64,000 bases of DNA from Pseudorhodobacter antarcticus (GCA_945862435.1 CAMAXX010000016.1:1-64000); one strand, 5' to 3'. Numbered from the stretch's first letter, positions 17,233 to 24,938 are shown. The notes: generated by a model not told the origin, from the sequence alone. Translations and numbers: made by a program.

Positions 17233-17262
17233 AACCGCCGAAACCCTGCGGCTTCGGCGGTG
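17233..17262 (-). terminator. Terminator hairpin between dksA and the monooxygenase gene
   Basis: On the minus strand CCGCCGAA and TTCGGCGG form an 8-bp stem around a GC-rich loop, followed by TTTTGTTT. It ends just upstream of the monooxygenase ATG and probably terminates dksA, or attenuates the monooxygenase gene. Confidence 0.75.
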
Positions 17263-17288
17263 TTCATTCTATCATCATGCGGGCGAAT

Positions 17289-17302
17289 TTGCGCCAGATC
17301 AA
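17289..17302. promoter_or_regulatory. FNR/NnrR-like palindrome between dksA and the monooxygenase gene
   Basis: TTGCGCCAGATCAA has the outline TTGnn-N4-nnCAA of the Crp/Fnr superfamily, with one half-site of the FnrL type (ATCAA) and one of the NnrR type (TTGCG). It lies about 75 bases upstream of the monooxygenase start, and upstream of the terminator hairpin. Regulation of an oxygen-using enzyme by such a factor would make sense, but this is inference from a single site. Confidence 0.35.
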
Positions 17303-17369
17303 GCGTATCGCCCCTTGCGGTTGTTTTTCTGGTGCACGAGGACTTGTGCCGCCCCAAAGCTGCCACCGA

Positions 17370-17792
17370 TCAATCGTCGCGATGCACCTTTTCGCGCCGC
17401 TCGTGCTTTTCTTGCGCTTCCAGCGTCATCGTTGCAATCGGGCGCGCATCAAGACGTTTCAGCGAAATCTGCTCGCCCGTCATCTCGCAATAGCCGAACT
17501 CGTTTGCCTCAATACGGCGCAAGGCTGCGTCGATTTTTGATACCAGTTTGCGTTGGCGATCGCGCGTGCGCAATTCCAGAGCGCGGTCGGTTTCCTCGGA
17601 CGCACGATCCGCAATATCGGGCACATTGCGCCCAGAATCTTGTAGATTGTCGATCGTGTCGGCCGATTGGCCCAAAAGTTCCTGCCTCCAGATAATGAGC
17701 TTGCGGCGGAAATATTCTAGCTGCATGTCATTCATAAATGGCTCGTCCTCGGCAGGACGGTAGTCATCATACAAAAAGACTTCGGCTTTCAT
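17370..17792 (-). CDS. dksA: RNA polymerase-binding transcription factor DksA, single-cysteine type
   Basis: A 140-residue DksA-family protein that binds the RNA polymerase secondary channel and, with ppGpp, tunes promoter choice. The coiled-coil part has the usual helices (YFRRKLIIWRQELLGQSADT, DRASEETDRALELRTRDRQRKL) including the DRAxxE-type tip. In the zinc-finger region only the first of four cysteines remains (FGYCEMTGEQI, then IATMTLEAQEK). This matches the C-T-T-A pattern of alphaproteobacterial DksA proteins that work without zinc. The ATG at 17792 is preceded by AGGGGAG, with 6 bases between; a 51-codon longer frame has no support. Confidence 0.93.
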   Translation of the reverse strand: MKAEVFLYDDYRPAEDEPFMNDMQLEYFRRKLIIWRQELLGQSADTIDNLQDSGRNVPDIADRASEETDRALELRTRDRQRKLVSKIDAALRRIEANEFGYCEMTGEQISLKRLDARPIATMTLEAQEKHERREKVHRDD

Positions 17793-17966
17793 TGTCGGCT
17801 CCCCTGTTCGGGGGCGATCTTCGTGAACGGTATCCATATCAGTCACCCCACTTTTGCGAAGCAGATAGCCTAAGCCTTGGACATTGTCACTAGCGGTTGC
17901 GCTAAAGGTTGCGGGAAAATTGTCTAGTGGATAGGCTTGGTGCATTCAAATAGGCAAGATGTTGGA

Positions 17967-18830
17967 ATGGAAGTAAAATTTAGCTCGACCGCAGGATACA
18001 TCGCCCCGCCTGATTTGCAGATGGCGGTGAATGCAGCCGTCACCTTGCAGCGCCCACTGCTGGTTAAGGGCGAACCTGGCACAGGAAAGACTGAACTTGC
18101 GCGGCAAGTGGCGGCCTCTTTGGGAATGAATTTGATCGAATGGGGAATCAAATCAACCACCAGAGCGCAGCAGGGCCTATATGAATATGATGCGGTGGCA
18201 CGGTTGCGCGATTCGCATTTGCCGATGGGCCTTGGCGGCGAAAGGGTTGGCGATGTGGCCAATTACATCCGCCGCGGTAAATTGTGGCAGGCCTTTTCTG
18301 CCCCCGCCCGCGTGGTGCTGCTGATTGATGAAATCGACAAGGCAGATATCGAATTTCCCAACGATCTGCTGTCAGAATTAGACAGCATGGAATTTCACGT
18401 CTACGAGACGGGCGAGACCATTCGCGCGCTGCACCGCCCTGTGGTCATCATCACGTCTAACAATGAAAAAGACCTGCCTGATGCGTTTTTGCGCCGCTGC
18501 TTTTTCCACTATATCCGCTTTCCAGATGAAGCGACGCTGGCGGCAATTGTGCGGGTGCATTTTCCCCATATCAAAGAGGCGCTGCTAACGGCGGCGCTGA
18601 CGCAGTTTTTTGCGCTGCGCGAGATGCCGGGGATCAAAAAGAAACCCTCTACTTCGGAAGTGCTCGATTGGCTGAAACTGCTGCTTGCGGCGGATATGAC
18701 GGCCGACCAACTGCGCGGAACGGGCAAAAATGCCCTGCCCGCGCTGCATGGCGCGCTTTTGAAAACCGAAGCCGATGTTGCTCTGTTCGAAAAGCTGGCC
18801 TTTTTGTCGCGGGGCGATGGGCGCAGCTAG
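17967..18830 (+). CDS. MoxR-family AAA+ ATPase
   Basis: A 287-residue AAA+ ATPase. Walker A is GEPGTGKT (35-42), Walker B is VLLIDE (about 117-122), sensor 1 ITSNNEKDLPDAFLRRC, and the C-terminal lid region is present. MoxR ATPases work with a VWA-domain partner to insert metals or assemble complexes; the closest look is to those paired with CoxE-like VWA proteins. The likely partner is the VWA gene at 21109, 2.3 kb downstream on the same strand. The start at 17967 gives MEVKFSSTAGYI, the family's usual N-terminus; a start 10 codons earlier is possible. It is divergent from dksA. Confidence 0.9.
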   Translation: MEVKFSSTAGYIAPPDLQMAVNAAVTLQRPLLVKGEPGTGKTELARQVAASLGMNLIEWGIKSTTRAQQGLYEYDAVARLRDSHLPMGLGGERVGDVANYIRRGKLWQAFSAPARVVLLIDEIDKADIEFPNDLLSELDSMEFHVYETGETIRALHRPVVIITSNNEKDLPDAFLRRCFFHYIRFPDEATLAAIVRVHFPHIKEALLTAALTQFFALREMPGIKKKPSTSEVLDWLKLLLAADMTADQLRGTGKNALPALHGALLKTEADVALFEKLAFLSRGDGRS

Positions 18831-18948
18831 GAGTGGAATCGTCGTATAATTTGGGCGGTCTGTTGGTAACGATTTTTGCCGAATCAACAGCGTTTGCCAT
18901 AGTTTGGCCACGATCCTGACACAATGGCATCACGAAAATTACTTTTTA

Positions 18949-18975
18949 TGTAACAATGTGAAATATTACGTTACA
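18949..18975. promoter_or_regulatory. Inverted repeat TGTAAC-N15-GTTACA
   Basis: Perfect 6-base arms (18949-18954 and 18970-18975) sit in an AT-rich stretch after the MoxR gene. The form suits a dimeric repressor operator, but no candidate regulator is adjacent, and the spacing is longer than usual. Confidence 0.3.
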
Positions 18976-19263
18976 ATTATGGGGAAAATATGGGGTGAAT
19001 CGGGTTTTGCTCTGCCATGGGTAGATTCCGCCTGAATCCCAAAAAATCAAAAGATTGACACAGACAGGCCCAGTTCCTGACACTGGCATCCTGTTGATTT
19101 GCCAAACAGCATGTCTGATGCGCCAAAGCTGCGCTTGGACGGTTTTGAAGGCGATGTACCACTTTGGTGTATCCTCGCCCGTGCCCTTTGCGTTCTGCCG
19201 CAGGGGCGCGGTCTTAAACCGCCAAGTTTGCCCGAAAGGGCCAGCCAAAGGTATTAGACTTGC

Positions 19264-19470
19264 CAGAGGGTAAGTCACGGTGGGACGTGTGCTTGCCTTC
19301 GTGCCGAGGGTCTGCGCCCCTTTCCAACTGCTTGGAAGGGGGACCAGGTTTTATAGTGCGGCGAAAGCGCGGGCCGATACGGTCAGCCACAGCATCGCAG
19401 TGGGTATGGGGATACCTGCTGCGATGCGGCTGAACGGGTGGGTTACAAGTATCTTGCCGTGTGTTGATGT
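19264..19470 (+). ncRNA. Candidate structured non-coding RNA or leader
   Basis: Several strong helices follow each other. First, GGTC closes onto GACC around CCCCTTTCCAACTGC/TTGGAAGGGG (about 19309-19344). Then comes a long hairpin: CAGCC (19384-19388) with GGCTG (19428-19432), GCATCGCAG (19392-19400) with CTGCGATGC (19419-19427), and GGTAT (19403-19407) with ATACC (19412-19416), together 19 pairs. A possible promoter precedes it. The strand is assumed from the promoter and the neighbours. It resembles no RNA family I can name (not tmRNA, RNase P, SRP or a cobalamin riboswitch). It may be a small RNA or the leader of the DUF2927 gene. Confidence 0.4.
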
Positions 19471-19518
19471 TTAGGAAGGCCCCCCCCCTTCCGCACTATG
19501 GAAAAGAGCTGCCAAGCC

Positions 19519-20892
19519 ATGCGTGTATTGCCCGTTTTAGCCTTGTGTATGATTTCTGCTTGTATGCCCCAAACTGGGGCGCAGGTGACGAGATCTTTTG
19601 CCAGTGACAAAGCAAGTGAAGGAATTGTTGCCCTTCCGCAGTCACTTGGTAGCTCTCCCGTACCTAGTGCGGCGCGCGCGAATGCAGCGCTGCTGCATAT
19701 CTTTTTGGATTTGGAATTCAAAATGGAAAGCGGGCGCGCTTTGCCCGTGTTCACCCGTTTTGAAGGCCCCATCACTGTGCGTATGATCGGCGATGTGCCG
19801 CCTTCGGCGCGGCCCGAAATGGCGCGGCTGATCGCGCGGTTCCGCAATGAGGCAGGCATTGATATTTCCGAAGTCGGCGCGGGGCAGCCCGCCTCTATTA
19901 ATATCGATTTTCAGCCACGTGCGGACATGGCAAAAGTGGTGCCGATGGCCGCCTGCTTTGTTGTGCCGCGCCTAACCTCTTTTGACGAATACAAAACCCA
20001 GCGCAACAGCCCCGCGGTGGATTGGACAACCTTGACCGAGCGCCAGAATGTCGCGGTGTTTGTTCCTTCGGACACCTCGGCGCAAGAGGTGCGCGATTGT
20101 CTGCATGAAGAAGTGGCCCAAGCGATGGGCCCGCTGAATGATCTGTATCACCTGCCCGATTCCGTCTTTAACGATGACAACTTCAACACGGTTTTGACCA
20201 GTTTTGACATGATGGTTCTGCGGTTGCACTATGCGCCCGAACTTAGATCGGGGATGAATCAGGCGGAAGTGGCCCAGCGTTTGCCAAACCTTCTGGCCCG
20301 TATCAATCCGCGCGGCGAAGGCCTGCCCGCGCAATCGGTTCGCATTGCGCCGCGCTCTTGGGTGGCGGCGGTCGAGCAAAGCTTTGGCGTGGGCGGCACG
20401 GCCGGAAGCCGCGTGCAAGCTGCTGAAAACATGCTCAGCATCGCCATGGCGCAGGGCTGGCGTGATACACGCCTTGGCTTTAGCTATTATGCTATGGGGC
20501 GGGCTTTGTCGGCCGTTAGCCCCGCGAAAGCCGTCACTGCCTTTGCCGAAGCCGCCCGTATTTACCGCGCCATTCCTGGGGCAAGCGTGCAAGCGGCGCA
20601 TGTGGATATGCAACTGGCCGCGATTGCGCTGTCATCGGGGCAACCTGCCAAGGCGATTGATTTTGCCGACCGTGCCATTCCAGTGGCCCAACGCGCCGAG
20701 AACGCGTCCTTGCTGGCGACCTTGATGCTTATCAAGGCCGAAGCCTTGGAAAATGCTGGTCATCGCGCCGCAGCATCGGCGCTGCGTATCGACTCTTTAT
20801 CCTGGGCAAGTTATGGCTTTGGCTCAGAAGGCCAGATGCGCGCACGGCAATCAGAAATTGCCAACTTGGGCGCACGCGGCCGCAAAGGATAG
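19519..20892 (+). CDS. DUF2927 family lipoprotein
   Basis: The protein has 457 residues and begins with a lipoprotein signal (MRVLPVLALCMISAC, lipid site Cys15). The DUF2927 core covers about 55-240 and includes the recognisable CLHEEVAQAMGPLNDLYHLPDSVFNDDNF. This HEE... segment recalls a zinc-protease-like core, but no role has been assigned to the family. The C-terminal part (about 300-450) is alpha-helical with TPR-like repeats (YYAMGRALSAVSPAKAVTAFAEAARIY, ALSSGQPAKAIDFADRAI). ATG at 19519 is preferred over 19498 because it puts the signal peptide at the N-terminus. It lies between the MoxR and VWA genes. Confidence 0.8.
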   Translation: MRVLPVLALCMISACMPQTGAQVTRSFASDKASEGIVALPQSLGSSPVPSAARANAALLHIFLDLEFKMESGRALPVFTRFEGPITVRMIGDVPPSARPEMARLIARFRNEAGIDISEVGAGQPASINIDFQPRADMAKVVPMAACFVVPRLTSFDEYKTQRNSPAVDWTTLTERQNVAVFVPSDTSAQEVRDCLHEEVAQAMGPLNDLYHLPDSVFNDDNFNTVLTSFDMMVLRLHYAPELRSGMNQAEVAQRLPNLLARINPRGEGLPAQSVRIAPRSWVAAVEQSFGVGGTAGSRVQAAENMLSIAMAQGWRDTRLGFSYYAMGRALSAVSPAKAVTAFAEAARIYRAIPGASVQAAHVDMQLAAIALSSGQPAKAIDFADRAIPVAQRAENASLLATLMLIKAEALENAGHRAAASALRIDSLSWASYGFGSEGQMRARQSEIANLGARGRKG

Positions 20893-20931
20893 CGCGAAGG
20901 TGGCTCGGCCGCCCGCACAAAGGGGGCGAAA

Positions 20932-21099
20932 GTGCTGGTCATTTCGGGTATCGTGTTGGGTGCAATTTTGGGGCCGCTGCGGGCGCTGCAACTTGGCGGT
21001 AAGCGCAGCGATAGTCTGCATTACGGCGCGGCCTTTGCCCTGATCGGCGCTCTGCTGGGCGTATTTGCCACCATCATCGTGCACCGCCTTTCGGTGTAA
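20932..21099 (+). CDS. Small membrane protein (55 residues)
   Basis: A short gene starting at GTG (20932), with AGGGGG placed 5-10 bases upstream. The product MLVISGIVLGAILGPLRALQ... has two hydrophobic helices (about 1-15 and 32-50) separated by a polar, basic turn (LGGKRSDSLHYG), and ends IIVHRLSV. Short proteins of this shape occur in Rhodobacterales next to CoxE-like VWA genes, as here, the VWA gene starting 9 bases after the stop. Function unknown; an accessory to the MoxR/VWA pair is inferred from position. Confidence 0.7.
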   Translation: MLVISGIVLGAILGPLRALQLGGKRSDSLHYGAAFALIGALLGVFATIIVHRLSV

Positions 21100-21108
21100 G
21101 CAGCCCGT

Positions 21109-22287
21109 ATGTTCGCGCCCCTTATCACCGCCTTGCGTGATCTAAGGGTTCCTGTGTCGCTGCTGGAATATCTGACCTTATTGCGCGCCGTGCAGGCGTG
21201 TCTGGCGACCAATGACGTGGATGAGTTCTACCTGCTTGCCCGCCTGACGCTCATCAAGGACGAGCGACATTTTGATGCCTTCGACCGCGCCTTTGCTACC
21301 GCCTTTGCGGGGGCCGAGGCGATCAGCGCAGATGCCGTTATCCGCGCCCTCGACATTCCTAAAGAATGGCTGACCAAACTGGCCGAGGGGCATCTGAGCG
21401 CAGATGAGCGCGAAAAGATCAAAGCCTTGGGCGGGCTAGAGGCGCTGATGGCTTCTTTGCGCTTGCGTCTTGCCGAGCAATCGGCGCGCCACCAAGGCGG
21501 CAATAAATGGATCGGCACGGCAGGCACTTCACCCTTTGGGGCCTATGGCTATAACCCCGAAGGCATTCGCATCGGGCAGGATGCGAACCGCCAGCACCGC
21601 GCGGTGAAGGTCTGGGATCAGCGCGAATATCGCGCGCTGGCGGGCGATACCACCATCGGAATTCGTTCGATCAAATTGGCGCTGCGGGGGTTGCGCCAAT
21701 GGGCGCGCACGGGGGCAGAAGAATTTGATCTGCCCGCCACCATCGCCGCCACTGCCGCGCAGGGCATGCTGGATGTGCAAATGCGCCCCACCCGCCGCAA
21801 CGGGGTTAAAGTGCTGCTTTTTCTAGATATTGGCGGATCGATGGATGCCCATATCGCTGTGATGGAGCAACTGTTTTCGGCGGCAAAATCTGAATTTCGC
21901 AGCCTGAACACGTTCTACTTTCACAATTGCCTTTATGAAAAACTATGGCGCGATCCTGCGCGGCGTTGGCACGAGGCAGTCAACACCGCCGATATTTTGC
22001 AGCAATTTGGCCCAGATCACCGCGCCATCTTTATCGGCGATGCGGCGATGTCACCTTATGAAATTTTGCAGCCAGGCGGCGCGGTGGAACATCACAACTC
22101 CGAGGTAGGCGCAGTCTGGCTGGCCCGCGCCACCGCTGCTTGGCCGCGCCATTTGTGGATCAACCCCGCGCCCCAGCCTGCATGGGCCTATGCCCATTCT
22201 ACCCAATTGATTGCTCAGGCAGTTGGCGGGCACATGGTGCCCTCGACGCTGGACGGTCTGGCGCGCGGGATGAAGGCGTTGAAATAA
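21109..22287 (+). CDS. VWA-domain protein, CoxE-like
   Basis: A 392-residue soluble protein with a helical N-terminal half and a C-terminal von Willebrand A domain. The metal-ion-dependent adhesion site reads DIGGSMD (240-246), so Gly replaces the second-position Ser of DxSxS, as in other CoxE-like proteins. The conserved NKWIGTAGTSPFGAYGYNPEG (132-152) precedes it. CoxE-type proteins act with MoxR ATPases in metal-centre assembly (for example CO dehydrogenase), but no such enzyme is encoded here. The MoxR partner is probably the gene at 17967. Confidence 0.88.
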   Translation: MFAPLITALRDLRVPVSLLEYLTLLRAVQACLATNDVDEFYLLARLTLIKDERHFDAFDRAFATAFAGAEAISADAVIRALDIPKEWLTKLAEGHLSADEREKIKALGGLEALMASLRLRLAEQSARHQGGNKWIGTAGTSPFGAYGYNPEGIRIGQDANRQHRAVKVWDQREYRALAGDTTIGIRSIKLALRGLRQWARTGAEEFDLPATIAATAAQGMLDVQMRPTRRNGVKVLLFLDIGGSMDAHIAVMEQLFSAAKSEFRSLNTFYFHNCLYEKLWRDPARRWHEAVNTADILQQFGPDHRAIFIGDAAMSPYEILQPGGAVEHHNSEVGAVWLARATAAWPRHLWINPAPQPAWAYAHSTQLIAQAVGGHMVPSTLDGLARGMKALK

Positions 22288-22380
22288 TTGGCGCGCCAGC
22301 GTGCGATGTTTGGCGTGGACAGGCCCAGTAAAACAGCCCTAGGCCTTGGCAAAGGACGCAGCCCGCCCCATATCTAGCTG

Positions 22381-23070
22381 ATGCTGAAACTTATCCCCTT
22401 CCTATTGCCCGTCGTCTATGCGCTGCTGATGCTGCAGTTTTCTGTCTGGCGCACAAAATCGATGCTGGCCGCGCAGTCCAAACCCCTAGCCGAGCCAAGC
22501 CTGATGGCCGCACTGGCCCCAATCGCTGCCGCGTTGGGGCAGCCGCACATCCGCGTCAATGTCTATAATATTCCCGCAATCAACGGGCTGGCAGCACCTG
22601 ACGGGCAGATTTACCTGACCCAAGGCTTTGTCGATGCTTTTCGCAAGGGGCGCGTCACCGCCCCCGAACTTGCCGCTGTTGTGGCGCATGAATTGGGTCA
22701 TGTCAGCCTTGGCCATATGCGACGGCGAATGATTGATTTTACGGGGCAAAATGCTGTTTTCGTGATGCTATCTGCGGTTCTAGGCCGCTTTTTGCCCGTA
22801 ATCGGCATTTGGATTGCCCGCGCTTTGTCGACCGCGCTGATGGCGCGCCTGTCGCAGCGCGACGAGTTTGAGGCGGACGCATTTGCCGCCGCCCTGATGA
22901 TCAAATCGGGCTATGGCACTGCGCCGCAGATCAGCCTGTTTCAACGGCTTGAGGGCCTGACGGGCGGCGGCGCGCGCCCGCCCGAATGGATGGCATCCCA
23001 CCCCAAAACCGAAAAACGCATAGAAGCTATCAGGGCGGCCGAGGCGCGCTGGGCGGCGGTTACGGGCTAA
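22381..23070 (+). CDS. M48-family zinc metalloprotease
   Basis: The protein has 229 residues with an N-terminal hydrophobic anchor (about 3-20). The zinc-binding HELGH (103-107) is followed downstream by the third ligand Glu in SQRDEFEADAFAAALM. The end, WMASHPKTEKRIEAIRAAEARW, is the usual M48 C-terminus. It is short compared with HtpX and lacks the TPR half of BepA/YfgC. It is probably an envelope quality-control protease. A second hydrophobic stretch (about 118-145) may dip into the membrane. Its stop shares bases with that of the convergent PIN gene. Confidence 0.88.
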   Translation: MLKLIPFLLPVVYALLMLQFSVWRTKSMLAAQSKPLAEPSLMAALAPIAAALGQPHIRVNVYNIPAINGLAAPDGQIYLTQGFVDAFRKGRVTAPELAAVVAHELGHVSLGHMRRRMIDFTGQNAVFVMLSAVLGRFLPVIGIWIARALSTALMARLSQRDEFEADAFAAALMIKSGYGTAPQISLFQRLEGLTGGGARPPEWMASHPKTEKRIEAIRAAEARWAAVTG

Positions 23071-23612
23071 AGCCCCATCGCCTTGGCAAGCCGTGGGCAT
23101 CCCGCACGCTTGAGCAGCGCTTTGGGCGAAACCGCCGCTCCTGCCATGGATTCGGCGCGGGCTTGAACCGCGCGCACCACATTGCGCATAGCTTCGGGGT
23201 GATGGCTGAATATCTCCCATAAAAAACCATCAGGATCGCGCCGCGCAAGCCCCTCGCCTGAAAGCACACCGCGCGGGAAATCGGCGGCGTTCAGGGTGAT
23301 AATGGCATCAGATGAGCCTGCAATGGCCACGGCCAGCACATGGCGGTCATTCTCGTCCGGCAAGATCAATCGCGCTTCGATATGGGGGGCGGCGAGCAGC
23401 TTGGCATTTGGATGCGCGCTGGCCACCAGCGCCGCCTCCAGCCGCGCCTCTGCCTCGGCGACGGGGCCCAGTTTGCGCGTGGCGCGCAGCCATTCCTCGA
23501 TGATGCGATCTGACCACTGTGCGCGGTAAAGCCCCGCACGATCTGCACCCAGCAGCAGGCTGCGCAGCACGGGCGGATATAGAACGCAGGCATCCAAAAC
23601 GGCACGGATCAT
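23067..23612 (-). CDS. PIN-domain protein (putative ribonuclease)
   Basis: The product has 181 residues. The PIN acidic residues are visible: Asp7 in AVLDACVL, an acidic pair in DRIIEEW, Asp in PDENDRHVLAVA, and Asp in TLNAADFP. The C-terminal third (WEIFSHHPEAMRNVV...) is an extra helical region seen in the PIN_3-type proteins of Rhodobacterales. PIN proteins cut RNA and often act as VapC toxins, yet no antitoxin gene is adjacent: upstream lies a repeat and the RlmI-like gene. It may be a stand-alone nuclease, or an orphan toxin. The stop codon overlaps the stop of the M48 gene on the other strand. Confidence 0.82.
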   Translation of the reverse strand: MIRAVLDACVLYPPVLRSLLLGADRAGLYRAQWSDRIIEEWLRATRKLGPVAEAEARLEAALVASAHPNAKLLAAPHIEARLILPDENDRHVLAVAIAGSSDAIITLNAADFPRGVLSGEGLARRDPDGFLWEIFSHHPEAMRNVVRAVQARAESMAGAAVSPKALLKRAGCPRLAKAMGL

Positions 23613-23634
23613 TGAATTATGCGCTCCGCGCGGG

Positions 23635-23693
23635 AGGTATTTGGGTCAGTATGAAAGGTGATTTCGCGGGCTTTCATACTGATACAAATACCT
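23635..23693. repeat. Intergenic repeat family A, complete palindrome
   Basis: The left arm at 23635-23657 (AGGTATTTGGGTCAGTATGA plus AAG) and the right arm at 23671-23693 are complementary at 21 of 23 positions, with a 13-base spacer. It is preceded by GCGCTCCGCGCGGG, the same module that precedes the copy at 27737. It lies between two minus-strand genes and could form a long mRNA hairpin. Confidence 0.8.
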
Positions 23694-23696
23694 ATT

Positions 23697-24938
23697 TTAA
23701 CCATCAAGGCGAAAGAACAGCGCCTTAAGATATGCGCTTTCGGCAAGTTGTGGCAACATAGGGTGGTCTGGCCCAGCATAGCCTGTGTGCAGAAGTTGCC
23801 CGCGCCTCCCGCCGCGCCCAATGCCGCGCGCAGAAGCATTGCGAAACGCCATAATGTCGGCGGCATGGCTGCACGAACACAGCACCAGATAACCGCCTTT
23901 TGCCACCAGTGGCGCAGCAAGGCGGGCAAGACGTTCATAGGCGCGCAGCCCCGCCTCAAGCGCGGGTTTGGCAGGCGCAAATGCTGGGGGGTCGCAGATC
24001 ACCAGATCAAAGGTTTCCCCCGCCGCACCCAAAGATTCCAGCACATCAAAGGCATCGCCTTGGCGCGTGGTAAGCCGCGCGTCCAGCCCGCTGGCACGCG
24101 CGCCTTGCATGGCAAGCTCTAGTGCTGCCGCAGATCCATCGACGCAAAGCGCACTATCGGCCCCATTTGCAAGTGCCGCAAGCCCAAACCCACCCACATG
24201 GCTGAACACATCCAGCACGCGTGCGCCTTTTGCCAGCCGCGCCGCAAAGGCGTGGTTGGGGCGCTGGTCGAAGAACAGACCCGTTTTTTGCCCGTGGGTT
24301 AAATCGGCCAAATAGGTTGCCCCGTTCATTGGCACGGCTATGGGGCCTGCCAGCGCGCCGCGCATAATCGCGGTTTCCTCGGGCAAACCTTCCAGCCCGC
24401 GCGCGCGGCCTGATCCGTTTTTGACCACGGTTTTGATCCCCGTGACCTGCATCAGCGCATCAACCAGCGCTTCCAGATGCACCTCAGCCCACGCGGCATT
24501 GGGCTGGATCACCGCAACTTCGCCAAAGCGGTCGATGATCACGCCAGGCAGGCCATCGGATTCGGCATGGATCAAGCGGTAGAATGGCAGATCGTAAAGC
24601 CGCGCGCGCAGATCTAGCGCGCGGGCGATTTTGGCGGCAAACCAGGCCGTATCAATCACCGCATCGGGGTCGCGATCGATCATACGTGCAATGATTTTGG
24701 ATTTGGTATTGACTGTCACCAGCCCCATCGGGCGGCGTTCGGCATCTTCCAGCACGGCGAATGCGCCCGAAGGAATGGCCATCGTGCGGCGGTCGGTGAC
24801 CACCTCATCGGCGTAAACCCATGGAAAGCCATGGCGAATGGCCCGCGCCTCGGCCTTTGGTTTTAGCCGCACGCGCGCAAGCCCTGCTGGGGCGGAGCCA
24901 TCCATATCGTCATCGGGGGGGGAGATTTGATCATTCAT
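23697..24938 (-). CDS. Class I SAM-dependent RNA methyltransferase, RlmI-like
   Basis: A 413-residue protein with an N-terminal PUA domain (about 20-90; GLARVRLKPKAEARAIRHGFPWVYADEV), an EEHEE-type middle and a Rossmann methyltransferase domain (about 205-400). Motifs: HGQKTGLFFDQRPNH, VLDVFSHVGGFGLAALANGAD (SAM binding), and VICDPPAFAPAKPALEAGLRAYERL with the catalytic-type DPP. E. coli RlmI makes m5C1962 in 23S rRNA; the DPPAF signature and a later Cys in VLCSCSHAA fit a C5-cytosine methyltransferase. It is the first of two minus-strand genes, the PIN gene following after the family A repeat. Confidence 0.87.
   Translation of the reverse strand: MNDQISPPDDDMDGSAPAGLARVRLKPKAEARAIRHGFPWVYADEVVTDRRTMAIPSGAFAVLEDAERRPMGLVTVNTKSKIIARMIDRDPDAVIDTAWFAAKIARALDLRARLYDLPFYRLIHAESDGLPGVIIDRFGEVAVIQPNAAWAEVHLEALVDALMQVTGIKTVVKNGSGRARGLEGLPEETAIMRGALAGPIAVPMNGATYLADLTHGQKTGLFFDQRPNHAFAARLAKGARVLDVFSHVGGFGLAALANGADSALCVDGSAAALELAMQGARASGLDARLTTRQGDAFDVLESLGAAGETFDLVICDPPAFAPAKPALEAGLRAYERLARLAAPLVAKGGYLVLCSCSHAADIMAFRNASARGIGRGGRRGQLLHTGYAGPDHPMLPQLAESAYLKALFFRLDG

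Larger units (their letters stand above)
18831..19518. other. Long gene-free stretch with inverted repeats and a possible structured RNA
   Basis: The 690 bases between the MoxR and DUF2927 genes contain no open frame with recognisable homology or a good ribosome site. They hold an AT-rich inverted repeat (18949-18975), a possible promoter (TTGCCC 19228-19233 / TATTAG 19252-19257, 18-base spacer) and a strongly foldable segment (about 19264-19470), described separately. Confidence 0.6.

Noticed and set aside
17217..17369. 6S RNA upstream of the salicylate-hydroxylase-like gene
   Set aside because: I recall 6S RNA lying near such a gene in Rhodobacter, but here the gap is only 153 bases, ends in a terminator and shows no long 6S-like stem with a central bubble.
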